Position numbers and translations under genes: made by a program. Below are positions 38,682 to 51,440 of a stretch of 64,000 nt of DNA, one piece after another. The notes beneath the pieces were generated by a model that saw only the letters and a program-made list of their open reading frames with translations, had not been told where the DNA came from and ran no database searches. The stretch lies in the NCBI GenBank assembly GCA_028023455.1, contig JAQFVV010000112.1, forward strand, positions 930,001 to 994,000. The letters are read 5' to 3'. The first letter of the stretch is position 1. The number at the start of each line of letters is the position of its first letter. Source of the stretch: Epiperipatus broadwayi. Taxonomy: Eukaryota; Onychophora; Udeonychophora; Euonychophora; Peripatidae.

Positions 38682-41137
38682 GTGTAACTGTTCTTAGTAG
38701 AATATTGTGTTTTCTTTTTATTTTCTTTGCTAAAGTTTTTGCCATTTTCACAGTCTGATAATATTTTAAAACAATTTAGAATTCTAGCTTAGATTTTACT
38801 TTTTGGAAGGTTCAGATTCTAAGCCATTGTTACTATATTATTTTTTTTTTAGGTTTTGAATTGTTTAAGGTGTATTAAAAATAATAAAATTATTGTTAAT
38901 ATTTATTTATTTCTGTGTTGAATCTATTAATCATTTTAGAGATTTGAAATGCTTAAATTGTCTGTGAATCAAAATATAAACCATCTCTGATACACTTTCA
39001 TTTCGATATTCATATGTTCATTTTTTTTTTTTTGGTTTTTATTAAAAAAGAATTTGTGATATAAATGAAAATAGGCTTTTATGTCTACATTGGCTAATTG
39101 GCCTTTTGGCTGAATTCCATACACAACTATTCATGAACTCATAATCTCCATATCTGCTATTTCAGTTATTCATGATTCAAAATATATAAAGTAAAAAAAA
39201 AATAAGTAAAAAAAAAGAAATGTTAATTTTTTTGAAAATAATATAAATTAACAACTAATAACATTTAATTATGTATATACTATATATATATAAATCTCAC
39301 AAATTTTTATGATTTGAGAAAGAGGAAAATTCTGAGGAAAGTACTTGTTATTGTACTGAAATATCAGCTTTCAGTTATTTTATTTACTACATTGAATCTC
39401 CTGAAAGTAATAGTATGAAATCAACTTTTATCTGTGAGAATATTAGAATTAAAATATATTGAAATGAATAATTCACTCATTTGTGGCTATGAAATGGTAA
39501 ATACCTCATTAATTCGGATTTGAACCCAAACCAATGTTGTATGCAATATATATAAGATATTCAATGAACGACAAGCAAATACATAATGAAAAATGTTAGA
39601 ATATCCCACTACATGTATCTGTGAATCTTGTAAATCCTGGTTTAAATCAATAGAATATATTAAACAACAGGGATGATGATAATGGTTTTATGGGCATAAA
39701 CATTCTAGAAGTATTTTATTTGTTTAGGGTTTCCATCATAAGAAACTTCAGACGCCACACTTCAAAAGAAAACATTTACCTAGAACATCTGTAAGATAAC
39801 AATTATCAATTCAAAATTATTATCGTGACACCCCAGTATATTCCTCATTAGTTCGTATGTTTTCAGAGTTGTAGATATTTATAAACTAGCATGTCTGTGT
39901 TGAAGTTATAATGTTTAAACTTATTTAAAACAAACAAATGGATTAATAAAACAAGAATGTAGATATAAATCAAGCACATAACAATATATTTTCAATAAAC
40001 AATTCATATATTTCAGTTTTTACATCTAGTGATTCACTTACATATATATGAAGTGAAACGTATCAACATTTAATTTATTTTCAGTTTAAATCTATACTCG
40101 TGATTCAAATGTAAATATGAAGTAACATGTCACAATAATTAATGTCTTTTAATCTTTATAAGAATGAATATCTTATTGGTAAAAACAAATATTTAAAGTC
40201 CTACATACTGAGTTTGTAGATATTGGTTTTCTTTTCTGTAATTACAGTCAATAGTATTTATAACTTCCTTTGAAGCATATATTTCTTCCCCTCACCTGTT
40301 TGACATAAATAATAGTTATAGTAGCATGTTGCATGTAGGAGAGCAATAAGTCTTTGGCAATTTGGCTGCATAGTCCATTTCTTTCCTTTACTGGCCTCTT
40401 AGAGGCTGTAGCAATATAATTTCACATACTGCAATCTTATTTACAAGTTTGGGTTGCATACTCGGGATCCTCACTGTTGTGCTACTTGTTTTTGCCTAGT
40501 CTACCAAGGCAAAAAATTCACTATAATATAACATTCTTATAGCTTTTGATATAGGCATTGCAATTTTAATTAGCAATAAGGCAAAATCTTTTCTCCACAT
40601 GGCTCATTTCATTACTGCTTTTGTGTATAGCTTGCAGTTTATACTCTGTAAACTCTTCAACTACATGTGGAAAAACAAGCTTGTCTACAATATTATTTTA
40701 TCCCAACAGAAGAAATAGCTATTTACTTTCTTTTCTTTAACAAGAGAGAAAATTCTTTGCCAACTTTAATTTTTTTATTTTTAATTTCTGAAATATTGTT
40801 GATTAATAAATTTTTTCTCTTAGATTTGAACTCACCATTACATTTTTTATAAGAATCAATAAGATTTTATTTAACTCTATTCGAAACAGGTGAAACCAAA
40901 AAGATCTCAAAATGTCTTTCAATTTACTATGTATTTTTTCGACTCGCTGTCAATCTTGATTTTCTCTTTCTTTACAGTATATATGTATGCATATGTACAC
41001 ACACACACATTGATACTCAAATCTGATTGATGTGGGCAGCATCCAAGTTACTATGGTTATAATATATATGTTATGCACTTTTTTGATATATATATTTTAG
41101 CAGTCTCACTTTTTTTTATTTAGTTTATTTAATATAT

Positions 41138-43140
41138 TATAACGATCCAAAAGAAAGTGGCGATCAAATCTAACCGCAATCTACGATATCTGCACTACAC
41201 GGGCGCCATCTAGGCATTTGAGCCTAGAAAAATTTATAAAGTAGGCAGATATGCGCTGTTAAGATTCCACTTTATTTAAATATTCAGATCGTTAGCCCAA
41301 GTCACTAGCTCAGGGAGTAGCAGAGATAATAAATAACTTGATTAATTTGTATCTCAAATATATAAAAAATAAAAGCCACTGCCAGAAATTAACACATAAA
41401 AATATTTATTTACGCACATATAAAATCATTCTAAATTTTGAGGAATAAATTTAACATTTTAGATTTTTATATTAACTTTTAATTTTACATTTAAATAGAT
41501 TACAATAATGAGTTTAATATTTATTTAGTGAGTCGAGTATGAATAGACTACATAGATCTGCATTTGAAAAAGAAAATATTCTTTTCCTTATTTAACCTTA
41601 GGCCAAAAGTTCGCAGTCAAACCGGTGCCAATCCATCTGATACATTTATGTATTCAATGTAGCATGAAAATACGACAACACAAAATACTCTACTGTCAGG
41701 AATGTACATCTGAACAGTAAGTAGAGTTAGAGAAGACATTGTCTCTCCACCAACAGGAATGCTACATCTGTTGGCGAGTAGAACAATAAACAAAAAACTC
41801 CATAGGAATGGGCTGCGGTCCTTTGCTGACTTACAAACCCATCCATAGGCAAACAGAGGGTGTGTGGCGTATGTATGCAATCCTGCCCGTAGCGGATCTC
41901 ATACTACATCTACTAATTACACAAATATATCCAATCCATTGAGCTAATTCAATTACGAAACGAATAACCTAAGATTATCCTCCCTTAAACTATATATATA
42001 ACTTTACAAATCTATATAGCCATTCACGCCCGACTTAAATTTAACATTTAGATACGTTCGCACAGATGAATTTTATACAATTTGTTTTATAATGTTGAGT
42101 ATAGATCGGCTACATAGATTCCACGGTTAAAAACATTCCAAAATAAACATAACCGATCAAAATACAAAGTCATCGATAACGTCAATTGCAGAGGGAATAC
42201 AAGAAGCCCAGTAGCATTCATCATAAGATGCCGCAATGACTATATATTCCAATCGAATATGAAACAACAACACAATTAACCGCTAACGAATCCATGCAAC
42301 ATCTATACCCAACTTAAATTTCATGCATTTCAATAATTTATACAATAAGAAAAAAAAATGGAAATGATTTTTATCAAAAGCAAAATATATAAAATTAAAC
42401 ATTATCAATTGATTTTAAACTTAAAAGTCAGATAGAAGTTCATAAGCTTGAACGAAAGTTCTTAATTATTTTTAAATTTTAGAGTTCATGTCAATAGCTT
42501 ACAGTAGAAGAATCACTGCTCTTGATGTAAATTTCCACGGAGTCTTTATTTGAAAACGCGGTCAGATGTTCCAGAGGTAGCATTAGCTGGTTCATTTTGG
42601 TATCACAGTCAGTTCATTTTTAAAATAGAGAGTGTGATATGTGCGTCCTATCACGACCCTCAAAAACAAGCCGGAAACTGTCAGGAAACTGAATATTTCT
42701 CTTTTTATAATCCTCCTATGGATTCCACGAACAAAAACGTCACTGTTCCATTTTTTTGTTATGGTCCGGGCCTTTATTTGCTGCTTCTATATTGGACAAG
42801 CTAATTCTTTATTCCTTATCTAATTTTCATCTGATTTTTTAATTACACAAGAGCCCAAGACTGGTTTGCTTTTCAATTAATAAACAATCATTTCCATTTA
42901 CAGATTACAGGAATTAATTAATACCTGTTTTTTATTTTTAAATCTTGTACTTTTTTAAATACTTATTTATTTGTTTTTTAAAAAAATATTTTTAAAGTTT
43001 TGAATCTGTGTGAATATATACGTTTAACAAACATTTTAATTTTAGCATTTAGTTTTTTTTTTTAATAGATTTTCTTTTTATTTGCGAACTTAAAAGTTTT
43101 ATTTCAAATTAATGTAACAGCATATTTATATATCATTACA
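41138..43140 (-). repeat. LTR copy 1 (3' LTR of the distal unit)
   Basis: On the + strand it runs from TTATAACGATCCAAAAG to TATTTATATATCATTACA. Shared landmarks with other copies include GGGCGCCATCTAGGCATTTG, GTTAGCCCAAGTCACTAGC, AAAAGCCACTGCCAGAAATT, AAACCCATCCATAGGC and GGTCCGGGCCTTTATTTGC. There is no primer binding site at its left, as expected for the 3' LTR end on this strand. The right end abuts the internal region (TATCAGTAAACTTCCTC). Confidence 0.85.
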
Positions 43141-43674
43141 TATCAGTAAACTTCCTCAAAAAAATAAAAACATTAAAAAAAAAAAAGAATTTACTTAGTG
43201 TTAATTACGTTACACAAATTGATTATATATGAAAATTTCAAAAGGACAAAACTTTTTTTTTTAAAAAGACAAAACAGTAATTACACACAAATATAATGTT
43301 TAAAAAAATGTTGACTGTTGATTCCGTATTACTAGCTAAATTTCTGCCCCCTCCCTTCCAAGTTTCTTTTCTTCTACTTTTAACTATTACTTACACAAGT
43401 TGAACAATTAGATTTTAATTTAAACAAGAATTTTTAAAAAAAAAAAATTATGATTTATATTTATTATTACGTTTTATTCCTCGCATTTATTTTTACATAT
43501 TGCGCAATTTTTCTTACTGGCAGAACCTTTAAGACAAAATTTCAAACTGTAACTCCACGTCAATACAATAAATATATTTATACTAATTTCAGAAAAAATA
43601 TTACGGGCATGATTCACTTTTAAAATTCTCAGGGCACTCGTGTTTATTAAAGATCGGCCCAAGTTGGGTAGCCA
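43141..43674 (-). other. Internal region 1 with decayed primer binding site
   Basis: This is 0.53 kb without coding capacity. At its right edge, directly next to LTR copy 2, the minus strand reads TGGCTACCCAACTTGGGC, a decayed tRNA-Lys-type primer binding site. A purine tract on the minus strand (complement of CCCCCTCCCTTCC, 43347-43359) might be a remnant of a polypurine tract but is about 200 bp from the 3' LTR. A 71-codon minus-strand frame at 43474-43689 runs into the LTR and is not convincing. Confidence 0.7.
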
Positions 43675-45791
43675 GTTATAATGATCCAAAAGAGAGTGGA
43701 GATAGGTGAGATAACGTAATCTGCACTACAGGGTGCTATCTAGGCATTTGAACCTAGAAAAATTTATAAAGTAGGCAGATACGCAAGTCAAAAAAAAATT
43801 TTTTTTATTTTATATTTTGCGTCCGGTCGTTAGCCCATTGACACTAGCTCAATGGAATAGCAGAGATTTATATTTTATAAAAAATTATTATCTAAGAATA
43901 TATAAAAATAAAATAAGCCACTGCCAGTAATTATACACACAAACATTTATTAATGCACATATAAATTTTGAATCATTTTAACATTACTTTTACTTTATAA
44001 TTTTAACTTGATTTTAGATTTTAATTTACATTTTAATTTTTATACTATTATAAGTTCACACAGATGGGTTTATAAAAGTTTGTTTTAAAATGTTGAATAT
44101 AGATCGGTTACATAGATTACACGGTTAAAAAACATTTCAAAATAAACATAAACGATCAAAATGCAAAGTCATTGATACCGTCAATTGCATAGGGAATGCA
44201 AGAAACCCAATCGTATTCATCATAAGATACCGCAGAGACACCAATAACTTAAAAGATATCCGAATAAATACATTTTAGATTCTCACCGTAAGGTATCATT
44301 ATTTACCGAATGTCTATATATTTTGATCAAATATGAAAACCAAAAACATAATTAACTGATAACGAATCCATGCAATGTCCATACCCAACTTAAATTTAAT
44401 GCATTTTTATTTAGTGTCGAGTATGAATAGACTACATAGATTTGCATTTGAAAGAAAATATTCTATCCTTATTTAACCTTAGGCCAAACGTTCGCAGTCA
44501 AACCGGCTCCAAATCCATCTAATACATTTATGTATTCAGTGTAGCATGAAAATATGACAACACAAAATACTATACTGTCAGGAATGTACATCTGAACAGT
44601 AAGTAGAGTTAGAGAAGACATTGTCTCTCTACCAACAGGAATGCTACATCTGTTCGCGAGTAGAACAATAAACAAAAAACTCCATAGGAATGAACTTGCG
44701 GTCCTTTGCCGACTTACAAACCCATCCATAGGCAGCAGAAGGTGTGTGGCATATATATGCAATCCTGCCCATAGCGGATCTCATACTACATCTACTAATT
44801 ACACCAATATATCCAATCCATTGACCCAATTTAACTACAAAACAAATAACCTAAGATTACCCTCCCCTAATATAACTTTACAAATCTATATAGCCATTCA
44901 CGCCCGACTTAAGTTTAACATTTATATAATTTAATTTATCGCACAACAAAAATCATAAATAAACTTAAAAGAACAAAAAAAAAATGGAAATGATTTTACA
45001 AAAGAAATGCATTAAATGAAATTATAACTAATTAATAAATAACGTTGGTCAGATAGGATTCTATTTCTTATAAATTAAAGACTGAGAAAGTTTATATTTT
45101 AAAGTTCTTAGTGTTTCAAAATGCTTTTAAAGTTCTTATGATTTTTAAAACGTTCCTCTTTATCCATTGCATACCGTTTGGAATCCACATTAAATCCCCC
45201 GATGATCCTGTTGTCCTCAGTATAAGAAAAGCGATGTTTCATTTCTTTTTTTTTATAACAACTGAAGGGATTGAAGAGTGCTTCTTTTCAATCCCTTCTC
45301 CTTCAACTCCGCACTAACACATATAGTCGCATCTTGTCCTAATCTATTATTCCACTCACTTTTTATAGTAGCCTTTCAGATCCAGTGGACATTACGTCAC
45401 GACAATGTGATGGTCTTTTCGCTGAGGTCCGATTCCATTGTTTTTCATTCATTGGCTATTAGTTTCTATTGTTTACCTATCTGACCGATGCTTATACATT
45501 TAAATGCCCAAGGCTAGTTTACATTTGACTAATTAAATTAATCATTTCCATTTTTGATTAATTAATATGTTTTGTGCAAACTTAGATATATTTTTATCTT
45601 TAAATCTTTACTGACAATTTAGTTTTATTTTAATAATTTTTTTTTCATCTGTGCGATTATATAGATACGCGTTTAGTATAGAATTTTAATTTTCAATTTT
45701 TAATTCTTAAAAAAAAGTTTTATTTGGGAACTTTTATTTTTTTCATGTTTACTAATAAAAAAACAATGTAACGACATCTGTGCCCGTTACA
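43675..45791 (-). repeat. LTR copy 2 (shared between two units)
   Basis: Same landmarks as copy 1, with notable differences: a degenerate outer end (AGATAGGTGAGATAACGTAA) and an A/T-run insertion around 43790-43810. An inserted segment (44240-44310) contains CCGTAAGGTATCATTATTTACC. The right end reads CCCGTTACA at 45791. It serves as 5' LTR for internal region 1 and as 3' LTR for internal region 2. The open frames inside (e.g. 44469-44762, minus) recur in the other LTR copies only because the DNA is repeated. Confidence 0.85.
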
Positions 45792-46493
45792 TATCAGTAA
45801 ACTTGCTTAAAAAAAAAAGAACAAAAAAAAATATTTTACTTAGGGTTAGTAATTACGGTACACGATTAACAAAATTTACAAACATTCGATTAGTATAAAG
45901 ACTATATACAAAAAAATGTTTACTATCACTTTCCTAAGGACCATTTATGTCTACGCCTCCTCCCCCCCAAGCATTCTATTTTTTTATACACTTTCATTTC
46001 TAACAAACGGCACAACAAGCAAATTATATAAATTATTTATTTAAGAAGATTGCATTGAGGTAAATCTGTTTTAAGGAATAATGGGTTTAAATGTGTATAT
46101 TTGCAGCACAGTTATAAATACCACCAACTTATTTATGGCTGATTGAAATGCATACATGGTGTTACACTGAAGTAATTCCCAAAGATACTCACCATAAGGT
46201 ACCACATTTACCATCATAAACTTATGTGGCTGTGTGCTCCTACACATTAAAGCATAATTTATCTTAACAAAAAACATATCAATTGCAGCCCTTTGACTCT
46301 TCAACAAAATACAGTTTAAAATTATTTATATCTTTCCATTGGTTTTTAATATATGCAATTTCTTTCTGGCAGTGCTTTTATAAGATTTAAAGTATACGAC
46401 TTTATGTAACAGATCAAAATATTTCATTTTGAAAAAAGAAATTTACTCAGGGCCCTGGTAGTTTATTAAAGATCGGCCCCACATTGGGCGCCA
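45792..46493 (-). other. Internal region 2 with intact primer binding site
   Basis: This 0.7 kb non-coding internal region begins TATCAGTAAACTTGC, as region 1 does. The minus strand opens with TGGCGCCCAATGTGGGGC (46476-46493) directly next to LTR copy 3, a near-perfect tRNA-Lys-type primer binding site. A purine-rich tract on the minus strand (complement of CCTCCTCCCCCCC, 45957-45969) occupies the same relative place as in region 1. A middle segment (46071-46307) includes AGATACTCACCATAAGGTAC, which resembles the insertion in LTR copy 2. Confidence 0.75.
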
Positions 46494-47133
46494 GTTATAA
46501 TGATCCAAAAGAATGTGGCGATCAAATCTAACCGCAATCTATGATATCTGCACTACACGGGCGCCATCTAGGCATTTGAGCCTAGAAAAATTTATAAAGT
46601 AGGCAGATACGTGCTGTTAAGATTCCTCTTTATTTAAATATTCAGATCGTTAGCCCAAGTCACTAGCTCAGGGAGTAGCAAAGATAATAAATAACTTGAT
46701 TAATTTGTATCTCAAATATATAAAAAATAAAAGCCACTGCCAGAAATTAACACATAAAAATATTTATTTACGCACATATAAAATCATTCTAAATTTTGAG
46801 GAATAAATTTAACATTTTAGATTTTTATATTAACTTTTAATTTTACATTTAAATAGATTACAATAATGAGTTTAATATTTATTTAGTGAGTTGAGTATGA
46901 ATAGACTACATAGATCTGTATGATTTTTGAGGAATAAATTTAACATTTTAGATTTTTATATTAACTTTTAATTTTACATTTAAATAGATTACAATAATGA
47001 GTTTAATATTTATTTAGTGAGTTGAGTATGAATAGACTACATAGATCTGTATTTGAAAAAGAAAATATTCTTTCCCTTATTTAACCTTAGGCCAAAAGTT
47101 CGCAGTCAAACCGGTGCCAATCCATCTGATACA
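46494..47133 (-). repeat. LTR copy 3, truncated, with internal 130 bp tandem duplication
   Basis: Starts GTTATAATGATCCAAAAG and follows LTR copy 1 closely until GGTGCCAATCCATCTGATACA at 47133, where homology ends. A 130 bp block (about 46795-46924) is repeated at once (46925-47054), both units ending at or shortly after GACTACATAGATCTGTAT. The near identity of the two units shows the duplication is recent. Confidence 0.85.
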
Positions 47134-50100
47134 ATATATTATATAATTTAAATTAGGTAAATTACATAGTACCATTATTCAAGCACAGGGAAAATATAGT
47201 TAATTAACTATACTAATGGTCAGATCTGGTACTGTCTATAAATACACAGACTATGACCACCTTTCAAGACATTAAACCTGTTCTTAGACTACTAAAGGCA
47301 AAATATCTCTCATTAATACTTTTTATTTATATGAGGTTTGCACCCAGGCACCATTCAGAAAATTAATTGGAACATCCAGAAGAGATTTTAAACACTTGAA
47401 GCGCTTGTTTCCTCAGCTAGCTCAATTGAATATAGGAAACTCACCTCATTGATGATCATATATTAAATATTTAAAATGACTATAATTAACAAATTTTGTT
47501 TTGACTAAATTTCATGCAGTGAGAGATTTGGAGAAAAGATAATTCAGGCCAAATTAACATCTATTTCTTTGTTCTGCAGCTCACAGTACCGCTATGAATA
47601 TGAGGCAAAAGGCCTTGAAAGTGCTTAGCGTGTAATAATTTCTGTGTTTTGATAGCTTCACATTCAAGTGTATCATACGCTTTGTTAATTTTGTATATTA
47701 TATGTTAAATTTGAACAATATAAAAATATAATAAAACTTGAATTATTTACAAAGTTATTTTAAATAGCATTCATGTAATTTAACACTTTCGTGGATCACT
47801 TTTGTTATTGGTCCAGCGAAGTAAAACTCTGAAACTTTTAATTGGTCAAGTGACAAACTTTTTGATACAAATATTTTCATCTTTTAATGTATATTAATTT
47901 TAGTTTCGTTTTCAAAAAGTATATTAATTATTTGTAATGTTAGGAAAGTAAACGAAAGTTATTTCAAAAATATATTTTTATTTGTATTTTATAGAAATAT
48001 TCAAAAGCGGAAAAATCAAAGAAAACATTACGAGTGAATTAGAAGCATTGTAAATGTCATTTAGATCCCTCCCAGATTTCACGTTATGAATTTTTTAAGA
48101 ATTTTTTAGGAAAAATCTTAACGTCTTTCTCAAAATAATTATACTTTCAGCATATTATTAAAAAAATACACCAAAAATACATTATAATGCCAGAAAAATA
48201 TTCTAAATCATTAATCTTTGTTTGAAAATCAAATAAACAGCTTGGAGCAATCTAACTTCTTGACAAGATGTCAAAAATTGCTGCTGTGGCTGGTTTCTTT
48301 TTCAATTTACAATCGTGTAAAGTATACAATTTTTTAATAAAACCTTACTACAGTAATGGACCGTAAAATGTACCGGCAGTCTACAGGTTGTGAGATTTAA
48401 TTAATCGATGCCCCAAATGTTTGGATTGCCAAAATATGTAACGAACTGTAAAACCCTTTAGGATAGTACACCCAGAGCCTTCTCTACTTACAGGTCCTAT
48501 TACTACTCGGGGTTCTAACTCAGTGTAGACATTTGCCTTTAACTCTGCTCAAGGATGGAATTAAATAGGATGGCAATAATGTGACCTCTATATAGATCCT
48601 TAATGGCTATTGCTAATAATAAATTAAAAATCTGTATGCATGTATAATAGCTATTCTGGTGAGTGAAGTATGAATGATGCTTGACAATCTAGAGACCAGA
48701 GAAACAAAGATTTTAACTTCAAACAACAAATATTTATTAACAGATCACGCTTAAAGCTATGATATTTATAAATCAACAAAATATATACATGGTTATTATA
48801 AAATATTTAATTCATCTCTACAACAATAAGACGAGCTGTAATTTAAATATTAAAATATGAGTTGAAATAAAAATTATAAAATTATGGTGCATAATTTGCA
48901 ATAATGTATTAATTATTTTAAATATGAAATTATATTACTAAATGTACGATTATCATTTTGTTCATGTCCTTTAAATTATCTCAAGGTTATGTCCATGAAT
49001 TGCTAATTTGTGTTTTGTATAGTTCATTCATAAACAGTTATTCATTTAAACAAGAAAATGTTATATAGATTTACTTATTAATTAGTTTGATTTTAATATA
49101 TTAATTGTCTAATAAATGTAAATATTTAAAATCTTACCTTTTGTTTTAGTCATTGTCCAGTTTAATTTAAGCATTCAATTACGCTAATATTTTATTTACA
49201 AACATATATAATATATTGATGTATACTTTGAGTTGTGTACCTCTCTCACCCTGTAAAAATCTAAACAAATGGGTTCTTTTTTTAAAAAAATGTTTGCTAC
49301 AAATGAATAAAAGGGTGAGAAAAATTCACAACCCAACTCTCAGTATACATTAAAAAAAAATATTTAAAGCATAAAATTTAATGAAATTTCGGAATTCCTT
49401 AAAACAATAGCAAGTTAAATTTTCAAGAGCAGCTTCTGTATTCTTAGCAGATAATGTCTTTCTTTTATTCATGTATATTAAGTCATGTTAAACATTCTAA
49501 GCATTAACAATTCCCACGACGAAATTGAATTCCTGGGCGTTTGATTTTAGAGCCATGCATGTCCATTCCATCTCCAGATCTTTCCACGTTGATTTAAACA
49601 TTAAATATACCAATAAATATGATCCTCCATCACACGCCAATGACACAAAGGAGATAGAAAAATCCCCCAACACTTAATTAGCAAAAGTGCATTGTTAGAT
49701 ATTATTTACACACATATAAATTAAATATAAATCTTTTTCCAAGGCTTGCGTTATAATATAAGACAAACCCTATTTCTATGCAGTTTTATTTATATATGTA
49801 TGAGACGCATGATAAAGATTTTACTTTAAAAGTAATAAAAATTGTGTTAATAAAGTTCTATTTCATCATTAGTTGATTTTATTTTATTCAAGAAACATTT
49901 TATAGCAATTAGATTTTTTTTTTTACGATAAATAACTATGAAGCTCTTAGCATTTATTTGAACGAACGAAAGTTCATCAATTAAATAATGTTTTTTTTTC
50001 CTTTTTTAAAATATTTTACTCTAGTGAATAATAAAATTCCAAATATTAAATAGTTTATTTTTAATAAAGAAAGGAAATCATAATAACTAATATAACAATT

Positions 50101-50923
50101 AAAATATTCTTATTCTACAACTTTACTTTACTTTCATGTACTTCATTTGAACAAGAAAAACCAACAACAACTAAAAAAAATCTGTTGCTTAGATATTTTT
50201 CCACGTTCCCAAAATCAACAAAGGTTTACTCTTTTTTTTCTCTTTTAAACAAAACAAACGTGGTTACTAAAATTTAATGTCAAATATTTTCTCTATTACT
50301 TTTCACGATTTAAAATCTACATTCATGTATATATATGTGTATATGTATATATATTATTTTACATTTAATAAAAAAAATAAATTTGTTCATTCCTTCATGA
50401 ATGTATGGTTATGTTTGTGTGTATATATATGTGTATATGTCTCCAAATATCTAAAAAAAAAATTAGGTTTTAAAAGTTGGCTGCCTATTTAATCTTTATA
50501 CATTTTATCCTAAAACATCAGTTACTTATTATCATTTTTTTTTAATAAGGATTGGGCATCACCTTACACTACTTTTGTAAAATAACTATATTTTTATTAG
50601 AAATATTAGATTTTATGAAAATTATTTATAATATGTACGAAACATAATAAAAAAAACACTCCAAAACATATATTTTCATTTTAGCGGTGAAGAAATATTT
50701 AACCGAATCAACAGCCAATAAGAATTGGGAATAGATTATCCAACCAATCAAAACTGGCCTTCTTTTGTTCAACTTAAAACCCTCCTAGTATTGATTTTTT
50801 ACTTGTAAAATAATTCAAAAGAGGGCAGCATCTTATAGGCCTTGCTCTAAGCTTTAATACAGGTATTTTTTCATCAATGTAACTAAAAAATTGGCTGAGT
50901 TAGAGCAATCTAAAGGTGAGAAC
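47134..50923. other. Intron stretch with possible LTR-like piece and hairpin
   Basis: No gene recognised. TGTAACGAACTGTAAAACCC (48437) may be the end of another LTR-like element in minus orientation, because it resembles the ends of the elements at 31.7 and 51.4 kb; no partner end was found. Inverted segments at 49218-49252 and 49313-49349 (ATGTATACTTTGAGTTG...CTCTCACCC against its complement) could form a hairpin. A TTAACACTTT near 47780 and AAAGTGTTAA near 50948 might be ends of a TTAA-targeting element. Confidence 0.35.
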
Positions 50924-51437
50924 CATGATGTCGCGATTCAGGCTATTAAAGTGTTAAATAAGGAAATAATAGTTTACTTATTTTCTAGATTTCAACCAGA
51001 TTTTATAAGGAATATATAAATCTTACCCCCTTTTGCTTCAGTTTGAGTCTAGATTTTGATTCAGTTTTGGCTTACCTTTTGACCTAGGTTTTGGTTAAGG
51101 CTTTTCCTGAAGTGATCAACCCCTTTTCTTTTCCTTTCTTTTTTTTTTTTTTTGATGATGCTCAGCTAAACATCTTTAATGTCTTCATTTGTAAGGTGTG
51201 AGCTCATGAACAGTATTCTTGCATAGTGACTTATAGTTTCTTTCCAGGATAATGCATATCTTCTGAATTTAACTGTTCAGCAACATTCTTGAACAAATAT
51301 CAGACGGATGTCTCAGCAATCGCAAATCAGGGTTTTGGTCACATCTCAGGCTATTGATAATTTATAGGAACTGCATGATTTGAACCCAAATAAACATCCC
51401 TTCTGTAAGTCTAACAGGCATGGTGGTGGTAAGATAT
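50924..51437 (+). repeat. Flanking direct repeat A (left of solo LTR)
   Basis: A 514 bp segment from CATGATGTCGCGATTCAGGC to GGTGGTGGTAAGATAT. It is repeated almost exactly at 53533-54044, with three base changes that I can see plus length changes in a pyrimidine tract. It contains a T run near 51140 and no gene. Confidence 0.95.
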
Positions 51438-51440
51438 TAA

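Larger units (their letters stand above)
41138..47133 (-). mobile_element. Tandem array of a long-LTR, short-internal retroelement (LTR-int-LTR-int-partial LTR)
   Basis: Three copies of one LTR alternate with two short non-coding internal regions, all in minus orientation. Full LTRs are about 2.0-2.1 kb, beginning TGTAAC and ending ATTATAAC on the minus strand. The internal regions are only 537 and 702 bp. Each starts directly after an LTR with a primer binding site: TGGCGCCCAATGTGGGGC on the minus strand at 46476-46493, which differs by one base from the tRNA-Lys(1,2) type site as I know it. A decayed version is at 43657-43674. No gag or pol is present. The third LTR is cut off at 47133. The structure is that of a non-autonomous LTR retroelement, with LTRs shared between tandem units, probably through LTR-LTR recombination. 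Confidence 0.85.

Noticed and set aside
41617-41880. Minus-strand frames that recur at 44469-44762 and 51827-52090 with similar proteins
   Set aside because: They recur because the LTR DNA is repeated. The frames differ in length, have indels and no recognisable domain, and lie within LTRs.
49901-50500. AT dinucleotide-rich tracts as promoters or origins
   Set aside because: Such tracts occur throughout this AT-rich window and carry no specific signal.
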